In this document: in pieces, positions 33,393 to 42,579 of the stretch
Numbering within the stretch: the first letter of the stretch is position 1
How the letters are laid out: every line of letters starts with the position of its first letter
Assembly (NCBI GenBank): GCA_013152435.1
Contig: JAADGJ010000133.1
Coordinates: 1-47,127 of the forward strand
Length of the DNA stretch: 47,127 bases
Direction of reading: 5' to 3'
Source of the DNA: Chloroflexota bacterium
Lineage (GTDB): Bacteria > Chloroflexota > Anaerolineae > DUEN01
Translations under genes and position numbers: made by a program
Notes under the pieces: model-generated
The model's database searches: none
What the model was told of the DNA's origin: nothing
The model's input: only the letters and a program-made list of their open reading frames with translations

Positions 33393-34090
33393 GGAGCCTT
33401 TCCAGGCGGCGGCTCGTGCAGGTAAATGGGGCTCAGCGCGGCCGGGTCGTCCACATCCCCGGCCTGGTAACGCGCCCAGCCCAGCTCGGCCAGGATGCCC
33501 GCTCGCCGCAAGCGCATGGCCGGAGGCGCCAGCCGGAATCGATCGCCTAACAGGTCCTGCAGCAGCGCCGCATTTCGGGGCAACAGCTCCCCGCTGAACA
33601 GCGTCGGACCCTCGATCTCCCTCGCGACGGCCTCCACCTCGCTCAAGCGATATCCCGAGACAGGTCCCCACCCGTCCGGACCATGCCGATATAGCGCCCA
33701 GCACAAGCGCCCACGCCCGGCCTGGATCACGGCACACACCGGCAGGGGCTGCCATCGATGAGGGTACGCGACGACATCCAGGGTCGGGATCCCCAACAGC
33801 GCCGCCTCGGTGGCCAGGGTGAGTCCCTTAGCGAAGCTGAGCGCAACGCGAAGGCCGGTGAAGGACCCCGGCCCCAACGCCACCGCCACGCCTGCCACCA
33901 GGGAAGGCTTCACGCCAGCCTGCCGGAGCAGCGCATCCACGTTGGGGGCCAGCTCAACGGTGTGCCGCCGATTGGAGTGCCAGCTATGCTCGGCGATCAC
34001 GCGCCAGCCATCATACAAAGCGATGCTGGCCAGGTCCGTCGCCGTGTCCAGAGCCAGCAAAAGGGAAGCCGCAGGGACACTCTCAGCCAT
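33389..34090 (-). CDS. tsaB: tRNA threonylcarbamoyladenosine biosynthesis protein TsaB
   Basis: TsaB is the non-catalytic ASKHA-fold partner of TsaD and TsaE in making t6A37 of ANN-decoding tRNAs. LLALDTATDLASIAL at the start and ALGPGSFTGLRVALSFAKGLTLA near residue 75-97 are family marks. Length is 233 residues. ATG 34090 has AAGGA eight bases upstream and overlaps the tsaE end by eight bases; GTG 34096 is less likely. tsaD is not in the window. Confidence 0.93.
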   Translation of the reverse strand: MAESVPAASLLLALDTATDLASIALYDGWRVIAEHSWHSNRRHTVELAPNVDALLRQAGVKPSLVAGVAVALGPGSFTGLRVALSFAKGLTLATEAALLGIPTLDVVAYPHRWQPLPVCAVIQAGRGRLCWALYRHGPDGWGPVSGYRLSEVEAVAREIEGPTLFSGELLPRNAALLQDLLGDRFRLAPPAMRLRRAGILAELGWARYQAGDVDDPAALSPIYLHEPPPGKAP

Positions 34091-34622
34091 GTTCACGTCC
34101 TTGGGAACGATGCCATTCCTGCCTCAGGGCACGGATCAGGGAGACATACCGCTGGCCCCGCCCCGTGACCTCCAGCCGACGCTCGCGAGGGTCCAGCCAG
34201 ATCAACTTCACCTCCAGGCGCTCTGGAGGCAGCAACGCCAGAAGCCGATCCGCCCACTCGATCACGCAGACGCCATCGCCATACAGGACCTCCTCCAGGC
34301 CGATCTCCACCGCCTCGGCAGCGGCATCCGTCAGGCGATAACAGTCGACGTGATAGAGAGGCGGCGCCGAGGGATACTCGTTCATGAGGATGAAGGTGGG
34401 GCTGGTCACCGGCTGGGTGATCCCCAACCCGCGGGCGAGGCCCTGCACCAGCGTCGTCTTGCCAGCGCCGAGGTCACCCATCAGGGCGATCACATCACCC
34501 GGCTGCACCAGGGTCGCCAACAGCGCGCCGAACGCGGCCGTGTCCCCCGGAGCCCAGCTCACCAGGTTCCATGTCTCCAGCTCTCGCGCGTCATGCCCGC
34601 TACCACCCACCACACCGTCCAT
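34083..34622 (-). CDS. tsaE: tRNA threonylcarbamoyladenosine biosynthesis ATPase TsaE
   Basis: TsaE is a small P-loop ATPase that resets the TsaB-TsaD complex during t6A synthesis. Walker [10 protein letters not shown] lies at residues 49-57; [19 protein letters not shown] and VIEWADRL follow in the family order. It has 179 residues, a little longer than usual, with about 20 extra N-terminal residues. I choose ATG 34622 because a TATAAT box ends seven bases before it, so earlier starts (34658, 34631) would not be transcribed. This leaves no room for a ribosome-binding site, which implies a leaderless mRNA. First gene of tsaE-tsaB-rimI. Confidence 0.9.
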   Translation of the reverse strand: MDGVVGGSGHDARELETWNLVSWAPGDTAAFGALLATLVQPGDVIALMGDLGAGKTTLVQGLARGLGITQPVTSPTFILMNEYPSAPPLYHVDCYRLTDAAAEAVEIGLEEVLYGDGVCVIEWADRLLALLPPERLEVKLIWLDPRERRLEVTGRGQRYVSLIRALRQEWHRSQGREHG

Positions 34623-34629
34623 GGGCAGC

Positions 34630-34658
34630 ATTATACTTCGAAGCCACAAGGCGCACAA
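34630..34658 (-). promoter_or_regulatory. Promoter giving a leaderless tsaE transcript
   Basis: On the minus strand TTGTGC (34658-34653), 17 bases, then TATAAT (34635-34630). The A of ATG 34622 is the eighth base after the -10 box, where transcription normally begins. The -35 is only half-conserved. Confidence 0.75.
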
Positions 34659-34721
34659 TTGATGACCGATCTGAGGAACGTCCTCTCGTTTTCTCTCATG
34701 CGAGGGTTCGCAAAGCGAGGA

Positions 34722-35165
34722 TCAATTCGAGGGGGAGAGATCCGACCCGGTTCGCCACTGTTGCACAACCAACTTAAAGATATCCGACTCGGTGATCATG
34801 CCGATCACCTGACCGCCGTCCACCACCGGCAAACCGCCGATCTTGTGTTCCAACATGAGATTCGCTACTTTCCACAGAGGGGTGTCCGGCGTCACCGTGA
34901 CCACGTTCGCGCTCATCACGTCCGAGACGGTCAGCCACTGCTCCTGCGCCTCCGGCGCGTATGGGTTCTGGGTGGCGCTGGCGCTCATCCCCTCCCGGAT
35001 ATCGCCATAACTGACGATACCGACCAAACGCCCTTTCGCATCGATGACCGGCAGCCGGCGCACCCCCTTCGCCTCCATCAGCGCCTCCGCCTCGGCCAAC
35101 GAGGCGTCGGGATCGATAACGATGGGTGGGCAACTCATCAGGTCTCGCACCAACGTATTCTGCAT
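34722..35165 (-). CDS. CBS-domain-pair protein
   Basis: The 147-residue protein is two CBS motifs (about residues 5-62 and 78-137) with no other domain. Each begins with a DLM/DVM signature and ends with IVSYGDI or MITESDI. CBS pairs bind adenosine nucleotides or S-adenosylmethionine and report energy state to partner proteins. The start ATG 35165 has a GGGGAGG site about nine bases upstream and a 27-base leader after a good promoter. A second CBS pair lies upstream on the same strand, and the two may be an old duplication. The ligand and partner are unknown. Confidence 0.9.
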   Translation of the reverse strand: MQNTLVRDLMSCPPIVIDPDASLAEAEALMEAKGVRRLPVIDAKGRLVGIVSYGDIREGMSASATQNPYAPEAQEQWLTVSDVMSANVVTVTPDTPLWKVANLMLEHKIGGLPVVDGGQVIGMITESDIFKLVVQQWRTGSDLSPSN

Positions 35166-35198
35166 AGCAGACAGCCTCCCCAGGCTCCGGGTATCGCT

Positions 35199-35227
35199 AT
35201 TCTAACACAAAGCACGCCTCGCCTCAA
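35199..35227 (-). promoter_or_regulatory. Promoter of the first CBS gene
   Basis: On the minus strand TTGAGG (35227-35222), 17 bases, TAGAAT (35204-35199), about 27 bases of leader before ATG 35165. The two CBS genes are therefore separate transcription units, or this is an internal promoter. Confidence 0.7.
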
Positions 35228-35441
35228 TCGTCCTCTTCAGCGGGTCGGGACCCCGATCAGATACCCTCAGCGACAAGATCGTGAGTCCGAAAGGAGGGGG
35301 AAATGTGAGAAGCCCGTGAGAGGATCCACTCTCGCTGGCCCGCGCCGCGCGGCCCTCGCGCGAATACGATACCGACCGGTGAACCCGAACGCAAATCGCC
35401 GTCGCGAATGACCTCCCGATTGAGGATCAGGTCGCGTTCGC

Positions 35442-35939
35442 TCAGGTGACGACCGTTTCTTCCTCTTCCAGGAGATCCAGGAGAAAGTTTAAGAGGTCCG
35501 TCTGCGTCACGATCCCCACCAACCGGCCCTCTTCCACCACGGGGAGCCCGCTGATCTTGTGGTCCCGCATCAGACGAGCCGCCTCGGCGATGGGGCTATC
35601 CGGGGCGATGGTGATGGGATCAGGAGTCATGTAATCGCCCACAGCGATGTGCTGGAGGATGTAGTTGTTATACCAACGCTCACGGACGATCGAGGGAGCA
35701 TTGGAGGCGAGGCGCAGATCCCGGGCGGTGACGATCCCCACCAAGCGGCCGTTTTCCACGACGGGCAAGCGGCGGAAGCCGCCCGCCCGCATCAGGGAGA
35801 TCGCGGTGTCGATCGCATTGTTAGGAGCCACCGTCACCGGATTGGGAGTCATGATATCCGCAACACATTTGCGCTGCTTCTTATCACCCTTGCGGCCGGC
35901 ATCATCAGAAATATGGTGATCTCGGTTCCCCACGCTCAT
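35442..35939 (-). CDS. CBS-domain-pair protein (second copy)
   Basis: The 165-residue protein has a charged 25-residue N terminus and two CBS motifs (about 28-82 and 98-155), each with an IMTP/YMTP opening and an IVTARDL or IVTQTDL ending. It is similar in plan to the CBS protein at 34722 but not close in sequence. ATG 35939 has AGGTG four bases upstream; GTG 35945 is the alternative. The C terminus is acidic (LEEEETVV). A nucleotide-sensing role is the family expectation and the partner is unknown. A TAATAT at 36054-36059 could be its -10 box, but no good -35 accompanies it. Confidence 0.9.
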   Translation of the reverse strand: MSVGNRDHHISDDAGRKGDKKQRKCVADIMTPNPVTVAPNNAIDTAISLMRAGGFRRLPVVENGRLVGIVTARDLRLASNAPSIVRERWYNNYILQHIAVGDYMTPDPITIAPDSPIAEAARLMRDHKISGLPVVEEGRLVGIVTQTDLLNFLLDLLEEEETVVT

Positions 35940-36245
35940 GTTCACCTACTTGGCGTTCGGCATCCACCGCCTGGGACAAGGAAAGGCGGATAGGCCAGGG
36001 ACCGATAGCCCAGCCGCCCCACACCGTTTCCCACGGTCCTTGCTTACGGAACCATATTAGTGAGCACTTCGCTTTTTTCATATGATGCCGGTCATAAATA
36101 TTCCCTCAGGCCTCCCTCCCATGGGCTCACGCGGCGCCTGACCGGGATCATCGAGGGCCACGCACGCGAGAGAAACACCCGCCAGGTCCTCCCCGGCCGT
36201 GTCCCCCGCACACCGTCACGCGCACACATCGTGCCGTCCCCCCCG

Positions 36246-36285
36246 CAAAATAGCAGAAATCCCCACCCGTGTGGATGAGGATTTC
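36246..36285 (-). terminator. Possible terminator of the small membrane protein gene
   Basis: On the minus strand GAAATCC and GGATTTC pair, with CCAC/GTGG inside and a four-base bulge, followed by TGCTATTTTG. It lies shortly after the stop at 36313. The bulge and short T run make it a weak candidate. Confidence 0.4.
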
Positions 36286-36312
36286 GCGGCCGGTCTCAAC
36301 CCGTTGATGGCG

Positions 36313-36519
36313 CTATCGCGTCTCATCCCATCGCCAGAGGCTGATAAAGGCCAAGCCGGTGGACAGCAGCCCCGTTACATTGAAAACGAGGTCCGCATTG
36401 TACCCGCCCCGCCATGCCAGCGCTGCCAGCAGTGTTGAGACCACGATGCCGGTGACGACGCTGATGATCACCACGCAGACGAAACGCGTGATCTGCGCCG
36501 TCAGCTGTAGGCCCCACAT
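36313..36519 (-). CDS. Small two-helix membrane protein, function unknown
   Basis: The 68-residue protein has two hydrophobic segments (about 11-35 and 44-62) around a short loop WRGGYNAD, and ends in charged residues. No motif is recognised. AGGAGGAGGG directly before ATG 36519 is one of the best ribosome-binding sites in the window, and a promoter lies 78 bases further up. These make a real gene likely despite its size. It is divergent from corA; no functional link is evident. Confidence 0.75.
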   Translation of the reverse strand: MWGLQLTAQITRFVCVVIISVVTGIVVSTLLAALAWRGGYNADLVFNVTGLLSTGLAFISLWRWDETR

Positions 36520-36603
36520 CGTCCCTCCTCCTAAGCTCGCTTGACGGCTCAGCTACGTTCTTAGGAATTAGGAATTTGGCAGATATGCCCCACTCCGTTG
36601 CAT

Positions 36604-36633
36604 AGTTTAATTTATTAGACGGCCTTTCGTCAA
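36604..36633 (-). promoter_or_regulatory. Promoter of the 68-residue membrane protein gene
   Basis: On the minus strand TTGACG (36633-36628), 18 bases, TAAACT (36609-36604). The leader of about 78 bases includes a tandem TTAGGAAT repeat (36559-36574 region). Surrounding DNA is AT-rich compared with the rest of the window. Confidence 0.6.
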
Positions 36634-36811
36634 CCCGCATTAGCTTACAGTTCGCTTACGGGGCATGACAGGCAAAACCACACGCCGCCACACAAGATGT
36701 CACATCCCGTTTCACTGTCCGCAATTGGGGATCAAGATGCCGCCGAGACGAGAGGCAGCCCCGTCCGACATCATATAACACGGCCGAAGCCCCTGCACGC
36801 CGGCAGAACGT

Positions 36812-36840
36812 TTGACATCTTCATCGACCAGCGGCATAAT
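36812..36840 (+). promoter_or_regulatory. Promoter of the corA-rnd-nuclease operon
   Basis: TTGACA (36812-36817), 17 bases, CATAAT (36835-36840), with a predicted start near 36847 and a 50-base leader. No M-box magnesium riboswitch fits into so short a leader. Confidence 0.85.
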
Positions 36841-36896
36841 GACATCATGTTTGACCACCACTCGATCTCGATCACCTAACGCGGGAGGTGCCTGGC

Positions 36897-37811
36897 GTGA
36901 CGATCGCGACCGTTACACACGGCCAGGTCACCTGGGTAGACATTCGACATCCGACGGAGGAAGATGTTCAGTATCTACGCGCCCACTACTCCTTCCATCC
37001 CCTCGATCTGGAAGACTGCCTGAGCCGGGTTGAACATCCAAAGATCGACGAATACGAGGATTACCTTTTCCTCGTCATGCATTTTCCCTTATTCGACCGC
37101 CAGCGCCAGGTCACGCGTCCCAGCGAGGTCGATTTCTTCATCGGGGCGAATTACCTCATCACCATTCACGACGGCGTCCTGAAGCCGCTGATCCAGCTCT
37201 TCGACCGATGCCAGGAGGATGAGGAAGTCCGCCAACGCTATATGGGCAAGGGCGCCGGCCATCTGCTCTACTCGATCCTGGACATCCTGGTCGACTCCCT
37301 CTTCCCTATGCTGAACAAGATCGGCGGTCACCTGCGCCAGATCGAAGAGGATATGTTCACCGAGAACGTGCGAGAGATCGTACAGCGCATCTCCTTTGTG
37401 CGACGGGACATCATCGCCATGCGCCGTGTGATCCGGCCCCAACTGTCCGTGGTCGTCGCGCTGGAGAAAGGGGAGCGTCCGTTCCTACAGGAGGACCTGG
37501 AGGTATACTGGGGCGACGTCGCCGACGCCTTCCGGAGGGCCTGGGACATCCTGGAGAACTATAGCGAGGTCATCGAGGGCCTGGCGGACACATCGGATTC
37601 CGTCACCTCATACCGGATCAACGAGGTCATGCGGACGCTCACGGTGATCTCCGTCATCATGCTCCCGCTGACGCTCCTCTCCGGCATCTACGGGATGAAC
37701 GTCATCCTGCCGCTCGCCACTTATCCCTGGGCGTTCTTCCTCATCCTGGGGATGATGGCAGCAACCGCCCTGGTCATGTTGTGGGTCTTCCGGCGGAGGG
37801 GTTGGCTGTGA
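36897..37811 (+). CDS. corA: CorA-family divalent metal ion transporter
   Basis: CorA forms a pentameric Mg2+/Co2+ channel in the inner membrane. A long soluble N-terminal domain is followed by two C-terminal helices with the signature YGMN near residue 266. Length is 304 residues, and the basic C terminus RRRGWL is normal. GTG 36897 is eight bases after GGGAGG, which makes it a better start than GTG 36888. The stop overlaps the start of rnd by four bases. The ion selected could be Mg2+, Co2+ or, as in some CorA-like proteins, Zn2+. Confidence 0.93.
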   Translation: MTIATVTHGQVTWVDIRHPTEEDVQYLRAHYSFHPLDLEDCLSRVEHPKIDEYEDYLFLVMHFPLFDRQRQVTRPSEVDFFIGANYLITIHDGVLKPLIQLFDRCQEDEEVRQRYMGKGAGHLLYSILDILVDSLFPMLNKIGGHLRQIEEDMFTENVREIVQRISFVRRDIIAMRRVIRPQLSVVVALEKGERPFLQEDLEVYWGDVADAFRRAWDILENYSEVIEGLADTSDSVTSYRINEVMRTLTVISVIMLPLTLLSGIYGMNVILPLATYPWAFFLILGMMAATALVMLWVFRRRGWL

Positions 37812-39007
37812 GCTCTCGACACGGCCATCGCAGCGACACACGGGCCTCCTCCCCTCACGTTTCCCATGAGCTACCACCCCCCAAATTGGTCCGGACCGCC
37901 ACAGAGCTGGCCGAGATGCTCGACCGGCTGCAGGCAGAGCCGATCGTGGCCGTGGACACCGAGGCGGATAGCCTGTTCGCCTACCATTATAAGGTATGCC
38001 TGATCCAGTTCTCCATCCCGGACGTCGACTACCTGGTCGATCCGCTGGCCCTGGAGGATCTCCGCCCCCTGGAGACGCTATTCGCGGATCCGCACATCGA
38101 GAAGGTGTTCCACGCGGCTGATAACGACATCCTGATGCTCAAACGGGATTACGGGTTCCACTTCCATCACCTCTTCGACACCATGATCGCCGCCCGCATT
38201 CTGGGCTGGCCGCGCGTGGGCCTGGCTGCCCTCCTGGAGGACCATCTGGGCGTGCATCTGGACAAACGCATGCAACGCACCAACTGGGGCAAGCGTCCGC
38301 TGAGCCCGGAGCAGCTGGCCTACGCCCGCCTGGACACCCATTATCTGCTCCCCCTGCGCGATCTCCTCTATCGGGAATTGGTGGCCCGGGGCCGCTGGGA
38401 GGAGGCACAGGATGCGTTCGCCGCCCTGCCACACATCGAGTACACGGAGAAGCCGTTCGACCCGGACGGCTTCTGGCGGATCGGCGGCGCGCGGGATCTC
38501 ACCGGCCACCAGTTGGCGGTCCTGCGAGAGCTCTACCTCTGGAGAGAGGAGTGCGCCCGCCGGATGGACCGTCCTCCCTTCAAGGTCCTGACGGATCGCA
38601 CCCTGGTGATGCTCGCGGAGCGACAACCGACCACGCTAAAGGCCCTGAGCCGTCTCCCGGGTGTCGCCGCCGTGCTCCGGAATCGCTGCGGCGGGGCGCT
38701 CCTATCCGCCATCCGACGCGGGCAGCGGGCGCCTACTCCCACTCCTCCCCCGCGCACGTCCAACGGGAACGCCCGCCCGGACGCGATCACGATGGCCCGA
38801 TATGAGGCGCTGCGCTCCTGGCGCACCCAAAAGGCCGCTCAGCGGGGCGTGGACCCCGACATGGTCCTGACCAACGGAGTTCTGCTTCGCCTCGCCCGGG
38901 AGAACCCGCACTCCCTCAAAGAGATGGAGCAACTTGGCCTGCTGAGCCCGTGGAAGCTCCACACCTACGGAGAAGAGATCCTAGATGTGCTATCGCGATA
39001 CTCGTGA
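37808..39007 (+). CDS. rnd: Ribonuclease D (3'-5' exoribonuclease with HRDC domains)
   Basis: RNase D trims the 3' ends of tRNA and other small RNAs. The DEDDy exonuclease motifs are visible: VAVDTEAD with Asp50 and Glu52, HAADNDILML near residue 100, and YARLDTHYLLPL near residue 170. Two HRDC-like helical domains follow (about 215-290 and 315-395), the second containing MVLTNGVLLRLARENPHSL. Length is 399 residues. GTG 37808 overlaps the corA stop by four bases, with GGAGGGG upstream; the frame to 37781 lacks a start signal. The second and third genes of this operon both encode nucleases. Confidence 0.92.
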   Translation: MSSRHGHRSDTRASSPHVSHELPPPKLVRTATELAEMLDRLQAEPIVAVDTEADSLFAYHYKVCLIQFSIPDVDYLVDPLALEDLRPLETLFADPHIEKVFHAADNDILMLKRDYGFHFHHLFDTMIAARILGWPRVGLAALLEDHLGVHLDKRMQRTNWGKRPLSPEQLAYARLDTHYLLPLRDLLYRELVARGRWEEAQDAFAALPHIEYTEKPFDPDGFWRIGGARDLTGHQLAVLRELYLWREECARRMDRPPFKVLTDRTLVMLAERQPTTLKALSRLPGVAAVLRNRCGGALLSAIRRGQRAPTPTPPPRTSNGNARPDAITMARYEALRSWRTQKAAQRGVDPDMVLTNGVLLRLARENPHSLKEMEQLGLLSPWKLHTYGEEILDVLSRYS

Positions 39008-39016
39008 GGTGATCCC

Positions 39017-40420
39017 GTGAGATTGACCTTTCTCGGGGCAGCGCGCACCGTAACCGGATCCATGCATCTGCTAGAGGTCAACGGGGCGCGCATCCTGTTG
39101 GACTGTGGGCTATTCCAGGGACGTCGTGCGGAGACATACGAGCGCAACCTGAACTTCCCCTTCAAACCGTCCGAGATCGACGTCCTGATCCTCTCCCACG
39201 CCCATATCGACCACTCCGGCAATATCCCCAACCTGGTCAAGCAGGGGTTCCGGGGCAACATCTGGACCACGCCGGCCACGCGGGATCTGTGTGCGGCTAT
39301 GTTGCAGGACAGCGGCCATATCCAGGAGAAGGATGTGGAGTACGTCAACAAGCGGCGCGCACGACGAGGACTGCCGCCGGTGGAGCCGCTGTACACCCGG
39401 GAGGATGCCACCAAGGCGCTGCCCTACTTCATCAGCCTGAGCTACAACCGACCGTTCTTGGTCGCGCCCGGCGTTCAGGCGACCTTCCTCGACGCCGGAC
39501 ACATCCTGGGCTCCGCCATGGTCCTGCTGGAGATCACGGAGAACGGGAAGTCACGTCGCCTGCTCTTCTCCGGCGACGTCGGACGCAAGGGACTGGACAT
39601 CCTGCGAGACCCCACCCCGGCGCCCCCGGCCGATTACATCATCATGGAAAGCACCTATGGGGGCCGCCACCACGAGAGTCGCGCCGAGGCGCGAGCGACC
39701 CTGCGGCGGGTCATCAACGACGCCTTCCAACGACGCGGCAAGGTGATCATCCCCGCCTTCGCCGTGGGACGCACACAGGAGATCGTATACGAGCTCCACC
39801 AATTGACGGTGGAGCAGAAGATCCCCTCGCTTCCTATCTATGTGGACAGCCCGCTGGCGGTCAACGTGACGGAGATCTTCCGTCTACACCCCGAATGCTA
39901 CGATGAGGAGACGCGAACCTTCCTGACCGAGTACCAGCGGAAGGATCCCTTCGGCTTCTACCGGCTTCGCTATATTCGCGACGTCGAGCAATCCAAGGCA
40001 TTGAACTTCCTGCGAGACTCCGCCGTGATCATCAGCGCTTCGGGGATGTGCGAATCCGGGCGCATCCTGCACCATCTGAAGAACAACATCGAAAGCCCCA
40101 ACAACACGGTGCTGTTCGTGGGATTCCAGGCGGAGCATACCCTGGGACGCCGCCTGATCGACGGATGGAAGAAGGTCCGCATCTTCGGGGAGGAATACGA
40201 CGTGCGCGCTCGCATCGAGAGGATCGATGGGTACAGCGCGCACGCGGACCAGGACGAGCTGATCGATTGGGTGCGCCCCGCCCTTCAGCAGGGCTCACCG
40301 CGCATCTTCCTGGTACACGGCGAGCTGGAAGCCGCACAGTCCCTCGCCTACGCCCTGCATCAGGAAGGCGCACAGGAGATCGAGATCCCCGAGAAGGGGG
40401 AGCGCTTCTCCCTGCCGTAA
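39017..40420 (+). CDS. MBL-fold beta-CASP ribonuclease (CPSF/RNase J-like)
   Basis: The metallo-beta-lactamase zinc motif LSHAHIDHSGN is at residues 59-69 (His61, His63, Asp65, His66). The beta-CASP insertion, with MESTYGG, AFAVGRTQEIVYEL, ASGMCESGRILHHL and VGFQAEHTLGRRL, follows, and GYSAHADQDEL supplies the last His. Length is 467 residues. The set matches the YSH1/CPSF73-like branch found in bacteria and archaea rather than RNase J, so it is a predicted endo- or exoribonuclease acting on mRNA or rRNA. GTG 39017 is ten bases after the rnd stop, with GAGGTGATC upstream. Confidence 0.92.
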   Translation: MRLTFLGAARTVTGSMHLLEVNGARILLDCGLFQGRRAETYERNLNFPFKPSEIDVLILSHAHIDHSGNIPNLVKQGFRGNIWTTPATRDLCAAMLQDSGHIQEKDVEYVNKRRARRGLPPVEPLYTREDATKALPYFISLSYNRPFLVAPGVQATFLDAGHILGSAMVLLEITENGKSRRLLFSGDVGRKGLDILRDPTPAPPADYIIMESTYGGRHHESRAEARATLRRVINDAFQRRGKVIIPAFAVGRTQEIVYELHQLTVEQKIPSLPIYVDSPLAVNVTEIFRLHPECYDEETRTFLTEYQRKDPFGFYRLRYIRDVEQSKALNFLRDSAVIISASGMCESGRILHHLKNNIESPNNTVLFVGFQAEHTLGRRLIDGWKKVRIFGEEYDVRARIERIDGYSAHADQDELIDWVRPALQQGSPRIFLVHGELEAAQSLAYALHQEGAQEIEIPEKGERFSLP

Positions 40421-40618
40421 GTCATATCCCGGAGGCCCTCTCCGGAAAGAGGAAAGCCCCGGCTCAGCCGCCGACGGCGCACGACGATCCACTATCGGGG
40501 ACCGCGGAGAATTCCCTCCTCCCTCTGGGGTCTCCATGTCTCGCGTTTCCACGCAAATCCGCCAACGCCCAAGCGATTCCGCACGGACGGGCCACGCTAC
40601 TCCTCACAGGCAAATGCC

Positions 40619-42460
40619 CTATTCATAAAGATAGTAGGGCACATCGACGATGATCTCGTTGTGCTCCGTGCGCCGGTAGAGCAAGGCCGCCTTGAGCATG
40701 AGCGCCGTTTGGTTGTGCAACAGATAATGCCACGAACGTCGGGGGACGAACTCCGGCAACACGATCGTCAGCGCATCCCCCTTCTCCAGGGAGGCGCTCA
40801 CCTGGTCGATATAGGACAGCAAGGGCCCCTGCACAGAGCGGTAAGGAGATGGGAGCACGACCAGAGGCACCGGGGTGTTCAACTGATTCCAACGCTCACG
40901 CACGCGCTCCGTGCGCTCCGGCTCTACATCCACCATGACGGCCGTGACATCGTCCGAGACCGACTGGGCATAGTGAAGCGCCTTCAGCGTGCCCCGATGT
41001 ACCCCGGAGATGGGCACGATCACCCGGTGGCGGCGTACCGGTTGCGGAAGCGGCAGGTCCGGCGTCTTGATGGAAAGCTGTCGGCGCACCAAATCGTAAT
41101 GGTGGCGAATGGCCAGGAACACCCGCACCATCAGCGGGATGAGCAAGACCACGATCCAGGCACCGTGCGCGAACTTGGTCGCGGCGATCACCACCAGGAC
41201 GACGCCGGTGGCGACGGCGCCAATGCCATTGATCACGACGTCTCGCTGCCAACCCGGCTCGCGCAGCCGCAGGCTATGACGCACCAACCCGGCCTGGGCC
41301 AGGGTGAACGAAAGGAAGACGCCTACCGCGTACAAGGGGATCAGCGCGTGTGTGCTCCCCCGGAAGAGGGCCAACAGCAACGCCGCCACCCCTCCCAGGA
41401 TCAGGATCCCGTTGGAGAAGACCAGCCGGTCTCCCAGGTTCGCCAGCTGTCTCGGGAGGAAACGGTCCACAGCCATCAGGGAGGCCAGGCGCGGGAACCC
41501 GTTGAAGCTCGTGTTGGCGGCCAGGACCAGGATGAAGGCCGTGGTGGCCTGAATCAGATAGTAGAGCGGGCTTCCATTCCCAAATATCGTTCGGGCAAGC
41601 TGCGAGACAACCGTCTCCCCCTCCACCGGGACGATCCCATACGCCCGGGCCAGCCAGGTGATGCCCAGGAACATGGTGACCAGGAGCACCGCCATGGCCG
41701 CCAGCGTATGGCTGGCGTTGCGATCCTCGGGCGGCTCGAAGGCCATCACGCCGTTGCTGATCGCCTCGATGCCCGTCAGCGCCGTGCACCCGGAGGAGAA
41801 GGCTCGCAGGACCAGGAACATCGTCAGCGCCTGGACCGGCTGCACCGTCTCCCGCACCGGGGGCGGGGAGACATGCCCGGTGACGGCCTTGGCCAGCCCG
41901 GTGCCGATCATCATCAGAAAGCTGACGATGAACAGGTATGTGGGGATGGCGAAAATGGTCCCGGACTCCCGCACGCCGCGCAGATTCCCCCACGTGATGA
42001 GCATGATGAAGAAGACGCCCAGGCCGACCCGGTGATCGTACAGGGCCGGAACGGCGGAGGTGATGGCGGCGACCCCCGCGGACACGCTCACCGCGACGGT
42101 GAGCACGTAATCGATCAGCAAAGCCGCCCCGGCCACCAGCCCGAACATGATGCCCAGGTTTTCCTTAGAGATGATGTACGCGCCGCCGCCGGAGGGATAC
42201 GCGTGAATCCCCTGGTAGTAGGATGTGGCCACAATGGTGAGCAGCGCGGCGATGGCCAACGCGATGGGCCATGACAAAGCCAGCGCCCCTGTTCCGGCCA
42301 ACACCAACACCAACAGGATCTCCTCCGTCGCGTACGCGACGGAGGAGAGGGCATCACTGGAGAATACCGCCAACGCCTTGACCTTGGTCAGCCGCTCGTG
42401 AACCGCCTGACTGGTCTCCAAGGGGCTTCCCACCAGCAGGCGTCTGACGTTTACCCCCAT
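40619..42460 (-). CDS. APC-superfamily permease (KimA/YdaO-like potassium or amino-acid transporter)
   Basis: The protein has about twelve membrane helices and a cytosolic C-terminal domain of about 150 residues (after the last helix near 440). The opening KVKALAVFSSDALSSVAYATEEIL and PSGGGAYIISKENLG match the KimA/YdaO branch, some of which import K+ with protons, while others carry amino acids. The C-terminal part resembles a universal-stress-like fold with HRVIVPISGVHRGTLKAL. Length is 613 residues from ATG 42460, which follows AGGGGGGATGAG. A GTG at 42556 would extend it in frame by 32 residues through a leader hairpin but has no ribosome-binding site. Confidence 0.87.
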   Translation of the reverse strand: MGVNVRRLLVGSPLETSQAVHERLTKVKALAVFSSDALSSVAYATEEILLVLVLAGTGALALSWPIALAIAALLTIVATSYYQGIHAYPSGGGAYIISKENLGIMFGLVAGAALLIDYVLTVAVSVSAGVAAITSAVPALYDHRVGLGVFFIMLITWGNLRGVRESGTIFAIPTYLFIVSFLMMIGTGLAKAVTGHVSPPPVRETVQPVQALTMFLVLRAFSSGCTALTGIEAISNGVMAFEPPEDRNASHTLAAMAVLLVTMFLGITWLARAYGIVPVEGETVVSQLARTIFGNGSPLYYLIQATTAFILVLAANTSFNGFPRLASLMAVDRFLPRQLANLGDRLVFSNGILILGGVAALLLALFRGSTHALIPLYAVGVFLSFTLAQAGLVRHSLRLREPGWQRDVVINGIGAVATGVVLVVIAATKFAHGAWIVVLLIPLMVRVFLAIRHHYDLVRRQLSIKTPDLPLPQPVRRHRVIVPISGVHRGTLKALHYAQSVSDDVTAVMVDVEPERTERVRERWNQLNTPVPLVVLPSPYRSVQGPLLSYIDQVSASLEKGDALTIVLPEFVPRRSWHYLLHNQTALMLKAALLYRRTEHNEIIVDVPYYLYE

Positions 42461-42507
42461 CTCATCCCCCCTTGCGCGCAATCGAAAGGATCGCGTCGAA
42501 AGCACGC

Positions 42508-42533
42508 ACAGAAAGGCCCCGCCTGGCGGGGCC
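42508..42533 (-). terminator. Terminator-like hairpin in the permease leader (possible attenuator)
   Basis: On the minus strand GGCCCCGCC and GGCGGGGCC pair almost without a loop (42533-42525 with 42523-42515), followed by TTTCTGTG. It lies about 40 bases after the predicted transcription start and 50 bases before the start codon, where a terminator would block the gene unless relieved. Confidence 0.55.
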
Positions 42534-42579
42534 ACATCATCATCGTCTCTTGCCACAGCAAAGCGAACGCTTACGCCCC

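Noticed and set aside
36841-36896. M-box magnesium riboswitch before corA
   Set aside because: Only about 50 bases separate the promoter from the start codon, too few for the element.
40421-40618. CCGGAG/CTCCGG stem after the beta-CASP nuclease gene as a terminator
   Set aside because: Six base pairs without a T tract; nothing else is recognisable in this 198-bp gap.
42461-42579. c-di-AMP (ydaO) riboswitch before the KimA-like gene
   Set aside because: The leader is too short and none of the conserved ydaO motifs was seen.
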